From Arthrobacter sp. SLBN-112 (lineage in GTDB: Bacteria; Actinomycetota; Actinomycetes; Actinomycetales; Micrococcaceae), in contig NZ_JAUSXY010000001.1 of NCBI RefSeq assembly GCF_030944625.1, forward strand, positions 992,001-1,056,000: DNA of 64,000 nt, in the 5' to 3' direction. Shown one piece after another: positions 26,079 through 36,030 of the stretch; within the stretch, counting starts at the first letter, position 1; each line of letters starts with the position of its first letter. The notes under the pieces were generated by a model that worked only from the letters and a program-made list of their open reading frames with translations, was not told the DNA's origin and searched no databases. The translations under genes and the position numbers were made by a program.

Positions 26079-27533
26079 GTGCCCCGCACCGCCAGGTCAT
26101 CCGCTGACGCCATCAGCGCCCGGCTCCGGGACCTCGAACTCCTCACCAAGGGACCCGCCTGGGCCTTGACGCGTTCGGCGCCCTGGGTGATCGCGGTGCT
26201 CCAGGCTTCCTTTACCCGTACCCGGCCGCAGCTGCCGCTGGAAGAATTCCATGCCGACGTCGACTCCTTCCTTGAGGATCTCCGGCGCCAGGATCCCGGG
26301 CTGGGCGGAGGGGCCAACGGGAAGTCCTTCGGCGATGAGTGGACCCGCAGGCAGTTCCTGACCCGCCGGAACCAGTCAGGCCAGATCGTCTACGAGGTCA
26401 CCGAACCGGCCGCCCGTGTGCTGGCCTTCCTGGACAGCCTTTCCAGCGAAAGGTCCACGTTGAACGGGTCCCGGCTGGGAACGCTGCTGGGGGACGTGGA
26501 GAAACTCGCCAACGAGACCAACCCGGACCAGAGCGCCCGCCTGGAAGCCTTGGAAGAGGAAATCGAAGAGCGGCAGCAGCTCATCCAGGACATCAGCACC
26601 GGCGAGTTCGACGGCCTGCTGGACGACGACGAAGCCGTGGAGGCTGCAGGGAACATCCTGGACCTGGCTGCCAGCTTGCCCGCGGACTACAAGAAGATGC
26701 GCGACCGGATCGAGGAACTGGTGGGCGGCCTGCGCAACCAGATCATCGAGGAGTCGCTGACCAAGGGCGCCACCATGGCCCAGGTCCTGGAGGCCGACAA
26801 ACGGCTCCGCCAGAGCCCGGAGGGCAGGACGTTCAGGTCCTTCACCGCATTCCTGGAGGACCCGCAGCAGCAGTTGCGGTTCCGGTCCGCCATCGGCGAA
26901 GTCTTGAGCCGGCAGTTCGCGGATGACCTCTCACCCGAGGACCGGGAGACGCTGAAGAACCTGGTGGCCGAGCTCCGGCAGCAGCACAGCCAGATCCAGC
27001 GCATCTACGGCAAGCTCAGCGAGAGCCTGAATACGTACGTCCAAAGTGACGACTTCCGCCAGTCGGTCCGGCTCCGCCAGGTCCTGCGCGAAGCGGAGCA
27101 GGCCATCCGCTCCCTGCCATATGAGCGTGAACGGCCCGGCCTGGTACCGGGCCCGGTCCTGTACAACGCCGGCTTCGAGTCACTGTCCATGGTGAAGCTC
27201 TTCGATCCCGACGAGTTCGCGGCCCCGCCCCGCCTGGCCGATCCCATCGCCTTTACCGACTCGGACCGGGTGCGCTCGCAGAGGACCGGCAAGGCCAAGC
27301 CCGCGCTGGTCCGGGCGGCCATGGCCGGGGCTGCGACGCTCGCCGACGCCTGGCAGCAGCTGCCGTCCGAGGAACAGCACATCAACTCCATCCGCGCCCT
27401 CCTCTCCGAAGCCCTGCACCGGGGTGCGGACTTCAACCGCGGAGCCTGGGACGGCCTGGACTTCGAACAGATAGACGGTTCCACCCGCAGGCGCCTACCT
27501 GCCGGTGGTCACGCTCGCAAAGGATTCAGATGA
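26079..27533 (+). CDS. jetA: JetA/MksF-like protein (DUF3375, Wadjet)
   Basis: 484 residues from GTG 26079, chosen because AAGGAG lies five bases upstream. It matches the DUF3375 family: the kleisin-like (MukF-like) subunit of SMC-type complexes. N-terminal winged-helix region at about 15-120, a coiled-coil helical middle ([12 protein letters not shown]), and the conserved [14 protein letters not shown] block near 255. It bridges the JetC ATPase heads and binds JetB. Its stop overlaps the jetB start (ATGA). Confidence 0.88.
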   Translation: MPRTARSSADAISARLRDLELLTKGPAWALTRSAPWVIAVLQASFTRTRPQLPLEEFHADVDSFLEDLRRQDPGLGGGANGKSFGDEWTRRQFLTRRNQSGQIVYEVTEPAARVLAFLDSLSSERSTLNGSRLGTLLGDVEKLANETNPDQSARLEALEEEIEERQQLIQDISTGEFDGLLDDDEAVEAAGNILDLAASLPADYKKMRDRIEELVGGLRNQIIEESLTKGATMAQVLEADKRLRQSPEGRTFRSFTAFLEDPQQQLRFRSAIGEVLSRQFADDLSPEDRETLKNLVAELRQQHSQIQRIYGKLSESLNTYVQSDDFRQSVRLRQVLREAEQAIRSLPYERERPGLVPGPVLYNAGFESLSMVKLFDPDEFAAPPRLADPIAFTDSDRVRSQRTGKAKPALVRAAMAGAATLADAWQQLPSEEQHINSIRALLSEALHRGADFNRGAWDGLDFEQIDGSTRRRLPAGGHARKGFR

Positions 27534-28480
27534 CTGAGGAAATCACGACGCCGGTGGACGAGCCGGTGGTTGAGCCGGTCGAAACACCGATATCCACTGG
27601 CCACATCACCGGAGCAGTCTCCCCCCGCGACACCTTCGTCGATGGCGCAGCCCTGTTCCCGGGCGATACCGGCGTGCTGCCCATGAAGGTGCGGCAAGCC
27701 CTGGTCAAGCTCCTCAAGGGCCCCTACATCGACGGCGGCCGCGACGAGAAGCTCTGGACGGTGCTGCTGGACAACCAGTTGATTCTTCGGAGCCGCCTCT
27801 CCGAGCTGTTCCTTACCCTGCAGCTGGACCATGAGCGGAAGATCGCGGTCCTCCGTCCCGTTGACCCGGAGGTCATCGGCGGCAGCACCCGCTCCAGCAT
27901 CCTGCGGCAGCAGCGCGCGCTCAGCCGGGTCGAAACCATTGTGCTGCTCCGGCTCCGCCTGCTGCTGGACCGGCACGTCACCGCCCAGACAGACCCCACC
28001 ATCACGCGCGAGGAAATCACGGACCTGGTGGCGCATTACCAGCCGGCCGGCCAGCAGGACGCGCTCCGGGACTCCGATGTGGTGACCCGCGCCATCACCA
28101 AGCTCCTGGCCCGCCAACTCCTGCTCCCCACCGGCCTGGACGACGTCTACGCCATCTCCAACGCCCTGCCCCTGGCACTGCCCTTCGAAAACATCGGCGA
28201 CATCCCGGCCCACATCGAGGCCCTCGTGGCGGCCTCGGCCGACCAGTCAGGAACAGAACCACTCCTTGACCTCGACGCGGACAGTGGTCCCGAGGACGAC
28301 GACGCCGATGCCACTCCCGGGGCGGCACCGGCGTCATCGTCAGTGGATACCCAGGTTCCGGGCACTAGCGGTGGCGACGGGGACATGCGGCAGCGTGCGT
28401 CTAAGCGAGGAACGAGCGAGCACGCCGAGCATGTGCCCGGTGGCGGCGCGAACGAAACCACGACTGAGGTGACCAAGTGA
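27530..28480 (+). CDS. jetB: JetB/MksE-like protein (DUF4194, Wadjet)
   Basis: 316 residues. The core at about 35-245 matches DUF4194, the MukE-like winged-helix subunit that binds the kleisin. Two oddities: residues about 8-22 ([10 protein letters not shown]) are encoded by a REP-like element at 27565-27588, and residues about 245-316 form an acidic then polar low-complexity tail not usual for the family. It overlaps jetA and jetC by four bases each. Confidence 0.85.
   Translation: MTEEITTPVDEPVVEPVETPISTGHITGAVSPRDTFVDGAALFPGDTGVLPMKVRQALVKLLKGPYIDGGRDEKLWTVLLDNQLILRSRLSELFLTLQLDHERKIAVLRPVDPEVIGGSTRSSILRQQRALSRVETIVLLRLRLLLDRHVTAQTDPTITREEITDLVAHYQPAGQQDALRDSDVVTRAITKLLARQLLLPTGLDDVYAISNALPLALPFENIGDIPAHIEALVAASADQSGTEPLLDLDADSGPEDDDADATPGAAPASSSVDTQVPGTSGGDGDMRQRASKRGTSEHAEHVPGGGANETTTEVTK
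27565..27588 (+). repeat. REP-like element inside jetB
   Basis: Arms GGTGGTT (27565-27571) and AAACACC (27582-27588), near-complementary, around GAGCCGGTCG. This GGTTGAGC..GTCGAAA-type element is common between genes in Micrococcales. A related copy lies at 44372-44395. Confidence 0.55.
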
Positions 28481-31400
28481 CCATCGCAAGCATGCTCCCG
28501 TTGGGGGACGTAACCAACCCGGGCCAGATGCGGCTTGCCTTGGTGCAGGTGGTCAACTGGGGGACGTTCCACGGGGCGCACACCATGCATGTGGACCGCA
28601 ACGGCACCCTGCTGACGGGTAATTCCGGCGTGGGCAAGTCCACGCTGTTCGATGCCATGCTCCGGGTGTTCGATGCGCGGCCGCGGTCCAACGAGGCAGC
28701 CGCGCAGCGTTCGGGCGGTGCGGTGGAGGACAAGCGCACCACCTTCACGTACATGCGCGGCAAGGTGGGGGACAAGGCGGTGGGGGAGGGCTCGGCGAGT
28801 GCGTTCCAGCGCCCGGGTGCCACCTGGTCCGCCGTCGCCCTGACGTTCGACAACGCAGCCGGCACCCGGGTGACGGTCTCGGCGTTGTTCGACCTGCCCA
28901 AGAACGGCACGGAATCCAGCGTGGGCCGGTTCTACCTGATCGACAATGTGCCGCTGGACCTGGAGGCCGTTGAAGGCATCGCGGACAAGCGCTTCACCAA
29001 GGGTGCGCTGGAGGCGATCTTCCCGCACGCCCAGGTATTCGATGTCCACAAGGCGTTCGCTGAGCGGTTCCGGCGGCTGCTGGGCATCAGCTCGGACCAG
29101 GCGCTGCCCCTGCTGCGCGTGATCCAGGCGGGCAAGGGCCTGGGCGGCAGCGTCAACACGTTCTTCCGTGACCAGGTGCTGGATGCCCCTGCCACCCTGG
29201 CCGCCGCGGATGACGTGGTGGAGGAGTTCAGCAACCTGATGTCCATCCGCCAGCGGCTGGAGGACGTCCGGCAGCAGCGCGACCAGTTGGCCCCCGTCCC
29301 TGGCCTGAACCGTGAATATGCCCAGTCCCTGCTGGACGCGAACCGGCTCCGGGAGCTGGTGGGCGAGGAGTTCGAGGCCTACAAGCAGAAGCTGGCCGTC
29401 GAGGTCCACCAGAAGACCTTGGTCCGGTTCCGCGAGCTGGCGCAGGCGAAGGCCAAGGAGCTCGGCGCCGAACGTGCGGTCCGCGACGGCCTGGCCAAGG
29501 AACTGCGGCAGCTGGAGACCGACTACAACAACCAGGGCGGCAACGCCATCTCGGCGATCGAGCAGTCGCTGGAAAACGCCCGCGTTGGCCTGAAGCTCCG
29601 CCGGCAGGTGGAGGAGGCGGCCCAGCAGGCATTGTCCGACGCCGGGCTGCAGCTTGAGTGGAGCGCGGCCGGCTGGGAGCAGGCCCATGAGCAGGCGGCG
29701 GCGAGGTCCGCCGAGCTGAAGGATGATTCGCAGGCCCTGCAGGAGCTGCGGTTCGAGGCGTTCGACGCCCACGCCACCCGCAAGAGGGAGCTCGCGGCCG
29801 CCGAGCAGGAACTCGTCTCGCTGAAGACACGCAAATCCCTGCTGCCGCCGTCGAGCATTGAAAACCGCGCCGCGATCGCCGCCGCCACGGGGATCCCGGA
29901 AGACCGGATGCCGTTCGCAGGCGAGCTCATGGACCTCGCCGAAGGGGAGGAACGGTGGCGCCCGGCAGCGGAACGCGCGCTCCGGAACCTGGCCACCACC
30001 CTGCTGGTGCCGGGCGAGCACTTCGGTGCCGTCACCCGGTACCTCAACGACCACAACGTCCGCGGCGCGCTGCGGGCGGTGGACGTCTCCAAGCCCCTGG
30101 CCGGCGGTGCGCTCGCCGTGGAGGACGCGCGCGACGGCGACCTCCTGGCCAAGCTGGATATCCTCGCCGCGGGTGCGGTGGCCGAGGCCGGCGAGTGGGT
30201 CCGTGAGCGGATCGCGCTGGACTTCGCCTATCCGTGCGTGGAGGATCCGGACGAGCTGGCGGCGCTGGACAAGGGCCTGAGCCTGGGCGGCGTGGTCAAG
30301 CGGAACCGGCACACGGTGGAGAAGGATGACCGCTTTACCAGCCGCCAGGACTACGTGCTGGGCTTCGACAACGCCGCCAAGCTCGAACTCGTGGCCGGAC
30401 AGGTGGAGGACCTCCGCCAGGAAGTGGCCAAGGCTGCCGAACTCGCCCAGAGCCGCGAGGACTCGCACCAGGGCATGAGCCGGCAGCTCGATGCCCTCCG
30501 CCGCATCGCCGAGGATGACCGTCCCTGGGAACAGGTGTCCGCGGCCGTCGCGGCGGATGAGCTCGCCCGGATCGAGCAGCGGCTCAAGGACGCCTTGGCC
30601 GCGCAGGCGGACCTGGAACCGCTCCGCGCCACCATCGAGGAAGTCCGGCAGAAACACCAGTCCAGCACCGAGTCCGCTGCCGTCCTGCAAAGCGAATACA
30701 AGGCACTGGACCGCCAGCTGACGGGGGCGGACGCGCTGCTGGAAGCCGCGCGCGTCCGCCTGGCCCAGGCGCCGCCGTCGGACGCCACGGCCGCAGCGCT
30801 GGAACCGCACTTCGCGGAATTCGGCGACGTGACCGAAATGCACGAACTGGACAACCTGGCCAACCGGGTCCGGACCGTCCTGCTGGGCGAACTGCACACG
30901 GCAGAGTCACGGGGGCAGGCCACGGCGGAGCGGCTCACCCGCATCTTCGAAGGCTTCGTGCGGGAGTGGGGCAGCGCCATCTCGGCGGACCACGGCACCA
31001 GCATCGGGGCGGCCAGTGAATTCGAGGCCCGCTACCACGCGATCGTGAATGACGGCTTGCCCGCACAGGAAGCAGAGTTCCGGCAGTTCTTCAACCAGCG
31101 CACGCATGAGTCCTTCAGCACCCTGCTGCACCTGCTGGACGAGGAACGCCGCTCCATCACCAGCCGCATCCTGCCCCTGAACGGCATCCTCTCGCAGGTG
31201 AACTTCCACGAGGGCAGCTACCTGGAACTGGACATCAAGCAGACACTGCCGCCTACCGCCAAGCAGTTCAAGGACGCCATCCAGAACGCGCTGAAGGCCC
31301 GGCACACGCGGCCGGCGAAGGCGGAGGCAGGCCGTGCCGATGGCCCCGGTCCAGACAGGGACGACGACGGCGAGCTCACCGCCCGCTACAAGTCCCTGGA

Positions 31401-31956
31401 AACGCTGGTCAAGCGGCTGGGTTCGCAGGCGCCGGAGGACCGGCGCTGGCGGGCGGAGGTCCTGGACGTCCGCGGCCACCTCTTCATCCAGTGCAAGGAA
31501 CATCGCGAAGTCGCCGCCCCCACCTCGGGAAAGAAGGGCGGCAGCAAGAAGACCGAAGTCTTCATGCACGCCGATACCGGTTCCATGTCCGGCGGCGAGC
31601 GGCAGCGGTTTACCGCGTTCATCATGGCCGCCGCCCTCAGCTACCAGCTGGGCATTGCCGAGCAGGGCTTCACCACCTACGGCACAGTGATGATGGATGA
31701 GGCCTTCGTGCTCGCCTCCGAGGAGTTTGCCGGTGCCGGGATCAAGGCGCTGCACGAATTCGGGTTCCAGCTGCTGCTGGCCGCCCCCGAAAACGTGATC
31801 GACCTGTCCCGGCACCTGGGCTCCGTCACCGAAATCCTGCGTGACAAACGCACCAACCGCTCCGGCGTCCTGACCGCACCCGTCATCCGCCCCCGGCCGG
31901 GGGAGGAAGGCGCCTGGCGGTCGGAGGCGAACCCGGTGGACATCGTCCTGCGGTAA
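28477..31956 (+). CDS. jetC: JetC/MksB-like SMC ATPase (Wadjet)
   Basis: 1159 residues. Walker [10 protein letters not shown] at about 48-56, two long coiled-coil arms (about 270-480 and 630-790) around a hinge-like region, ABC signature S-G-G-E-R-Q-R-F near 1037, and Walker B T-V-M-M-D-E-A-F near 1070. This matches MukB-like JetC, which extrudes DNA loops in Wadjet. The ATPase motifs are intact. The gene ends inside a terminator hairpin with no jetD behind it. Confidence 0.9.
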   Translation: MTIASMLPLGDVTNPGQMRLALVQVVNWGTFHGAHTMHVDRNGTLLTGNSGVGKSTLFDAMLRVFDARPRSNEAAAQRSGGAVEDKRTTFTYMRGKVGDKAVGEGSASAFQRPGATWSAVALTFDNAAGTRVTVSALFDLPKNGTESSVGRFYLIDNVPLDLEAVEGIADKRFTKGALEAIFPHAQVFDVHKAFAERFRRLLGISSDQALPLLRVIQAGKGLGGSVNTFFRDQVLDAPATLAAADDVVEEFSNLMSIRQRLEDVRQQRDQLAPVPGLNREYAQSLLDANRLRELVGEEFEAYKQKLAVEVHQKTLVRFRELAQAKAKELGAERAVRDGLAKELRQLETDYNNQGGNAISAIEQSLENARVGLKLRRQVEEAAQQALSDAGLQLEWSAAGWEQAHEQAAARSAELKDDSQALQELRFEAFDAHATRKRELAAAEQELVSLKTRKSLLPPSSIENRAAIAAATGIPEDRMPFAGELMDLAEGEERWRPAAERALRNLATTLLVPGEHFGAVTRYLNDHNVRGALRAVDVSKPLAGGALAVEDARDGDLLAKLDILAAGAVAEAGEWVRERIALDFAYPCVEDPDELAALDKGLSLGGVVKRNRHTVEKDDRFTSRQDYVLGFDNAAKLELVAGQVEDLRQEVAKAAELAQSREDSHQGMSRQLDALRRIAEDDRPWEQVSAAVAADELARIEQRLKDALAAQADLEPLRATIEEVRQKHQSSTESAAVLQSEYKALDRQLTGADALLEAARVRLAQAPPSDATAAALEPHFAEFGDVTEMHELDNLANRVRTVLLGELHTAESRGQATAERLTRIFEGFVREWGSAISADHGTSIGAASEFEARYHAIVNDGLPAQEAEFRQFFNQRTHESFSTLLHLLDEERRSITSRILPLNGILSQVNFHEGSYLELDIKQTLPPTAKQFKDAIQNALKARHTRPAKAEAGRADGPGPDRDDDGELTARYKSLETLVKRLGSQAPEDRRWRAEVLDVRGHLFIQCKEHREVAAPTSGKKGGSKKTEVFMHADTGSMSGGERQRFTAFIMAAALSYQLGIAEQGFTTYGTVMMDEAFVLASEEFAGAGIKALHEFGFQLLLAAPENVIDLSRHLGSVTEILRDKRTNRSGVLTAPVIRPRPGEEGAWRSEANPVDIVLR

Positions 31957-31985
31957 CCGGCACTACTTGGACTGTGCCGGTTACC
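31952..31985. terminator. Bidirectional terminator at the end of jetC
   Basis: Perfect 12-bp arms at 31952-31963 and 31974-31985 with a 10-base loop. The left arm includes the jetC TAA and the right arm reaches the 3' end of the convergent FBP gene. It marks a clean end to the jet operon. Confidence 0.8.
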
Positions 31986-32475
31986 TGGACTGCACACGCG
32001 CCAGGAACTGCGCCGTACGGTCCTGCAGCCCCTGGATTTGGCGCTGTACGACGACGGCCGGGTCGGGGTTGATCTCGTTGGCCGGCGGTTCCCTGCGGAC
32101 GTTGCCGCAGCACACGAAGTCGGCGCAGATCAGGGTGCCCACGGTGTTGCCGTCGCGCCCGGACTGGCCTGACCGTTTGGCGACCCAGAGCAGGACGTCC
32201 TCCTTGGAGAACACGTCCCGGCAGAGTTCGCACAACACGGAGCGGTTCTTCCGGGCGCCTCCCTCGGGGGCCCTGAGCATGATTCCGGTGAGTCCCTTGG
32301 GGCCAGGAACCACCAGGTAACCGCGCAGCGGCATCTTTGCATCGCGCCAGCCAAGGAACTCCAGGCTGTCCCAGTCCAGGGAGTCGAAATTCTTGGGCAG
32401 CGTCAGTTTCGCAGCTTCTGAGCGGCTGGCGTTGACGAAGGATGAGCGGATTTGCTGAGGCGTGACTGATTGCAT
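31981..32475 (-). CDS. FBP-domain protein (EF-G-binding, treble-clef zinc finger)
   Basis: 164 residues from ATG 32475. It matches the FBP C-terminal family related to FusB, whose treble-clef zinc finger binds elongation factor G and frees it from ribosomes. Zinc ligands: C-E-L-C and a later C-A-D-F-V-C-C. The FusB helical N-terminus is only partly similar, so fusidic acid resistance is not implied. Confidence 0.8.
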   Translation of the reverse strand: MQSVTPQQIRSSFVNASRSEAAKLTLPKNFDSLDWDSLEFLGWRDAKMPLRGYLVVPGPKGLTGIMLRAPEGGARKNRSVLCELCRDVFSKEDVLLWVAKRSGQSGRDGNTVGTLICADFVCCGNVRREPPANEINPDPAVVVQRQIQGLQDRTAQFLARVQSR

Positions 32476-32831
32476 GGCTGAACTTTCGTAGCAGTGGGCG
32501 GCCCGGATCAGGGCCAAGGTAACGGGGGAGAGTCAGTCAGTCTCCGCGGAGCAGGCCAAAGCGGCCACCCCGCTCTCCATGGCAGCGGCGGCCGTGACGA
32601 CCCTCTGCATGCGCATTCCCGTTGTCCTGTCCGATGTTCAGTGTCCCGGCGCGGCTTTGGCCGGCCCCGGCAAGGCCATCCTGCCAAATTGAGAGTCAAC
32701 TGTCCAAGGATTGATGCCTGGATGTGTCGTTGGTCACCCATTTCGGATTAGGTGACAAAAATGTTGCGTAATGATGATTTACATAGGTTAGCCTTACTTA
32801 AGTTTTCCTCCGCCCCCCTTGAAGGAGCCCC
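32476..32831. other. Intergenic region before the iron-uptake operon (356 bases)
   Basis: GC-rich for the first 220 bases with no convincing gene, then a sharp change to AT-rich promoter-like sequence from about 32740. A DtxR/IdeR-like box sits at 32783-32801 and the lipoprotein Shine-Dalgarno GAAGGAG at about 32820-32826. Confidence 0.6.
32783..32801. promoter_or_regulatory. DtxR/IdeR-like iron box
   Basis: ATAGGTTAGCCTTACTTAA agrees at 15 of 19 positions with the actinobacterial consensus TTAGGTTAGGCTAACCTAA. It lies 30 bases before the start of the siderophore-binding lipoprotein gene, so iron-replete repression of the operon is expected. Confidence 0.75.
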
Positions 32832-33920
32832 GTGACATCCCCCCTTTTCCCTGGTCCCCTCCCCAGCCGTCGGACCCTGTTTTCCTCTGCCGGCAAAGCG
32901 GGAGCCGTTGTGGCAGCAGCCGCGCTCACGCTCTCGGCCTGCTCCACGGGCCCCGCTTCCTCCGTTGCCGACGCCGGCAGCTCCAGCAGCAGCGCAGCGT
33001 TCCCGGTCACCATCGAGCACGCGTTCGGCAGTACCACCATTGAGAAGCAGCCCACCCGGGTGGCCACCGTTTCCTGGGTGAACGACGACGTCGCCATCGC
33101 CCTGGGCGTGGTGCCGGTGGGCGTCCCCAAGAACGACTGGGGCGGCAACAGCAAGGGCTCCACCCCCTGGAAGGACGCCGCCCTGGAACAGCTGGGCGCC
33201 GGGTTCGGCTCCGCCAAGGCGCCGGTCCAGTACTCCGAAGCGGACGGCATCAACTTCACCGAGATCGCCAAGCTCAGCCCCGACGTCATCCTCGCCGCCT
33301 ACTCGGGCCTCACCGAAGAGGACTACAAGAAGCTCAGCGAGATCGCCCCCGTGGTGGCCCACCCCGAGGTGGCATACGGAACCTCCTGGCAGGACTCAAC
33401 CACCATCATCGGCAAGGCCCTGGGCAAGGAGGCCCAGGCGGCCAAGCTGGTGGCGGACACCGAAGCCACCGTCCAGGACAAGGTCGCCAAGTACCCGCAG
33501 ATCGCGCGTAAGAGCTTCATCTACGGCAACCTCGAGCCCGCCAAGGGTGACGGCGTGAACGTCTACACGGCCAATGACAACCGCCCCCGCTTCCTCACCG
33601 AAATCGGCATGACCCTGGCCCCGGTGGTGGCGGACAACTCCAAGGGCTCCAAAGAGTTCTACATTCAGTGGTCCGCAGAAAAGGCGAACGAACTGGCCTC
33701 GGACATCTTCGTCACCTGGGTCCCCGATGCCTCCACCACGAACGCCATCAAGGCCGATTCCCTGCTGGGCCAGATTCCCGCCATCAAGAACGGCGCCCTG
33801 GTTGCCGATTCGGACAACACCCTGACCCTTTCCATCTCAGCATCCTCGCCGCTGAGCCTGCCGTGGTCCCTGGACACGTTCCTGCCACAGCTCGCCGCCG
33901 CAGCGGATGCGGTGAAGTAG
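32832..33920 (+). CDS. Iron-siderophore-binding lipoprotein
   Basis: 362 residues, start GTG 32832. The signal peptide has a twin-Arg (R13-R14) and a lipobox L-S-A-C37, so the mature protein is lipid-anchored outside the membrane. The rest is a two-lobe class III periplasmic-binding-protein fold (FecB/FhuD type), with the usual A-x-L-x-P-D-V-I-L motif as A-K-L-S-P-D-V-I-L. It captures a ferric siderophore and delivers it to the permeases that follow. Confidence 0.92.
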   Translation: MTSPLFPGPLPSRRTLFSSAGKAGAVVAAAALTLSACSTGPASSVADAGSSSSSAAFPVTIEHAFGSTTIEKQPTRVATVSWVNDDVAIALGVVPVGVPKNDWGGNSKGSTPWKDAALEQLGAGFGSAKAPVQYSEADGINFTEIAKLSPDVILAAYSGLTEEDYKKLSEIAPVVAHPEVAYGTSWQDSTTIIGKALGKEAQAAKLVADTEATVQDKVAKYPQIARKSFIYGNLEPAKGDGVNVYTANDNRPRFLTEIGMTLAPVVADNSKGSKEFYIQWSAEKANELASDIFVTWVPDASTTNAIKADSLLGQIPAIKNGALVADSDNTLTLSISASSPLSLPWSLDTFLPQLAAAADAVK

Positions 33921-33930
33921 GTCCAGCGCC

Positions 33931-35013
33931 ATGAGTACGACGACGGCACGTCCCGCCGCGGATCCCGGCACCCAGGTGGCGGCTCAGGCGGCGGCTGCTC
34001 CCCTCCGCGGTGACGCCCCGGGAAGGAAGCGTGCAGCCTGGCTGGCCGCCGCCGTCGTCGTGCTGGTGCTCATGGCCGGGGCGTCGCTGGCCGTGGGGGC
34101 CCGCGATGTTCCACCCGGCACTGTCTGGCAGGCGCTAGCCGCCTTCGACCCCGCGAACGGCGACCATGCCGTGGTCCAGGCCCGGATTCCGCGGACTGTC
34201 CTTGGCCTGCTGGCCGGCGGCGCCCTGGGCCTGGCCGGCGCGGCAATGCAAGGAGTTGCCCGCAATCCGCTGGCCGATCCCGGCATCATCGGGGTCAACG
34301 CCGGTGCAGCCCTGGCCGTGGTGACCGGCATCTACATCTTCGGTGTGACCGGCTTCTCCGGCTACATCTGGTTCGCCTTCATCGGCGCCGCAACCGCCGC
34401 CGTCGTGGTGTACTTCATCGCCTCGCTGGGGAGGGAAGGCGCCACGCCGGTCAAGCTCGCGCTCGCGGGGGCTGCGCTGAGCGCCGGGCTCTCCTCGCTG
34501 ATGAACGTCATCCTGGTCTCCAGCCAGGACACCCTGGACAGGTTCCGGTTCTGGCAGGTGGGCGGGACCGCAGGCCGGGACTGGGCCGTGCTGCTGCCCG
34601 GCCTGCCCTTCCTGGCCGCAGGGGCGCTCATTGTGCTGCAGGGCGGCAGGACCCTCAACAACATGGCACTGGGCGACGACACCGCCCGCGGGCTTGGGCA
34701 GCGCGTTGGCCCCGCCCGCGCCGGAACCGCCCTGGGAATCGTCCTGCTGTGCGGCACCGCCACCGCGCTGGCCGGCCCCATCGGCTTCGTTGGCCTGGTG
34801 GTGCCCCACGCCGTCCGTTTCCTCACCGGCCCGGATTACCGCTGGATCCTGCCCTTCTCCCTGGTGGCCGCCCCTGCGCTGCTGCTCGGGGCGGACATCA
34901 TCGGACGGGTGGTGCTGCTCCCCGGCGAGGTTCCGGCCGGCATCATGACGGCCCTGGTCGGCGCGCCGGTCTTCGTGTGGCTGATCCGCCGCGGGAAGGG
35001 AGCCGGCCTGTGA
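33931..35013 (+). CDS. FecCD-family siderophore ABC permease 1
   Basis: 360 residues, about nine to ten membrane helices after a 35-residue polar N-terminus. The family stretch R-I-P-R-T-V-L-G-L-L-A-G-G-A-L-G-L-A-G and the N-P-L-A-D-P-G-I-I-G-V-N-A-G-A motif are clear. Pairs with the second permease to form the channel. The start is 10 bases after the lipoprotein stop; the stop overlaps the next start (GTGA). Confidence 0.93.
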   Translation: MSTTTARPAADPGTQVAAQAAAAPLRGDAPGRKRAAWLAAAVVVLVLMAGASLAVGARDVPPGTVWQALAAFDPANGDHAVVQARIPRTVLGLLAGGALGLAGAAMQGVARNPLADPGIIGVNAGAALAVVTGIYIFGVTGFSGYIWFAFIGAATAAVVVYFIASLGREGATPVKLALAGAALSAGLSSLMNVILVSSQDTLDRFRFWQVGGTAGRDWAVLLPGLPFLAAGALIVLQGGRTLNNMALGDDTARGLGQRVGPARAGTALGIVLLCGTATALAGPIGFVGLVVPHAVRFLTGPDYRWILPFSLVAAPALLLGADIIGRVVLLPGEVPAGIMTALVGAPVFVWLIRRGKGAGL

Positions 35014-36029
35014 GGGTCCACAGGACTGCCGTGCTGGCCGCCGCCGTGGTGGTGATGTTTTTCGTGTCCGTCCTGCTGGGAAGCTATACGGTCACCATCC
35101 CGGACTTCTTCACAATCGTCACCAACCACCTGACCGGCGGACCCAAAATCCCCGGCGCCAGCTTCATCGTGATGGAGAACAAGCTTCCGCACGCCGTCAT
35201 CGGAACCATGATCGGTGTTGCGTTCGGACTGGCCGGCGCACTGTTCCAGACGATGCTCCGCAACCCGCTGGCCAGCCCCGACGTTATTGGCATCAGCTCC
35301 GGAGCCAGTGCCGCAGCCGTTGTTGCCATCGTTGTCTTCGGCGCGTCCGGTGTCACGGTGTCCGGGGCGGCGCTGGCCGGTGCGCTCGCCGTAGCCGTCC
35401 TCATCTATGCGATCTCCAGCGGCAGGAACCGCGGGCCCGGCCGGGGGAACGCCGCAGGGAACCGCCTTGTCCTGGCCGGGGTGGGCATCGCCGCCGCCCT
35501 GCAGGCGGTGGTCAGTTTCCTGATGACCCGCGCCGACATCCGTACCGCCGCCGACGCCCTGGTCTGGCTGAACGGCTCGCTCAACTCCGCCAACTGGGGC
35601 CGCGCCGGCGTCCTGTTCCTGGCGCTCGCGGCCCTGGTTCCCGCCGTCGTGTTCATCGCCGGGCCGTTGCGCATCCTGGAGCTGGGAGATGACGCCGCCG
35701 CCGGACTGGGACTCCGCGTCGCCGGCACCCGCCTGGCCGTGGTGGTCATCGCGGTATCGCTGGCGGCGGTGGCGACGGCGGCTGCCGGGCCGGTCGCCTT
35801 CGTCGCCTTCCTGGCCGGACCCATCGCCCGCCGCTTTACCGGCAAACCCGGCCTGCCGGCGTCGGCCTTGGTGGGTGCCCTGATTGTCCTCGCGGCGGAC
35901 TACTTCGCCGCCAACCTCGCCCCGCTGCTGCTGGATGGAACCGTCCTGCCGGTGGGAGTGGTCACCGGCGCGCTCGGTGCCCCGTTCCTGCTGTGGCTCC
36001 TGGTCACAGCCAACCGAAAGGACGCCTGA
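35010..36029 (+). CDS. FecCD-family siderophore ABC permease 2
   Basis: 339 residues from GTG 35010, which overlaps the previous stop and has GGGAAGGGAG upstream; the longer open frame inside permease 1 is rejected. Motifs N-P-L-A-S-P-D-V-I-G-I-S-S-G-A and G-P-V-A-F-V-A-F-L-A-G-P match the FecCD family. About nine membrane helices. Confidence 0.92.
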   Translation: MRVHRTAVLAAAVVVMFFVSVLLGSYTVTIPDFFTIVTNHLTGGPKIPGASFIVMENKLPHAVIGTMIGVAFGLAGALFQTMLRNPLASPDVIGISSGASAAAVVAIVVFGASGVTVSGAALAGALAVAVLIYAISSGRNRGPGRGNAAGNRLVLAGVGIAAALQAVVSFLMTRADIRTAADALVWLNGSLNSANWGRAGVLFLALAALVPAVVFIAGPLRILELGDDAAAGLGLRVAGTRLAVVVIAVSLAAVATAAAGPVAFVAFLAGPIARRFTGKPGLPASALVGALIVLAADYFAANLAPLLLDGTVLPVGVVTGALGAPFLLWLLVTANRKDA

Positions 36030-36030
36030 C

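Noticed and set aside
28147..30897. 916-codon minus-strand open frame opposite jetC
   Set aside because: It is antisense to a well-supported SMC gene. High GC makes long shadow frames common, and its translation is low-complexity with no domain.
32494..32751. Short frames upstream of the iron-uptake operon
   Set aside because: No start signal and no recognisable domain; the sequence composition is ordinary intergenic.
34749..35009. Longer N-terminus for siderophore permease 2
   Set aside because: It lies inside permease 1 in another frame and is Arg/Pro-rich; GTG 35010 has a ribosome site and overlap typical of the operon.
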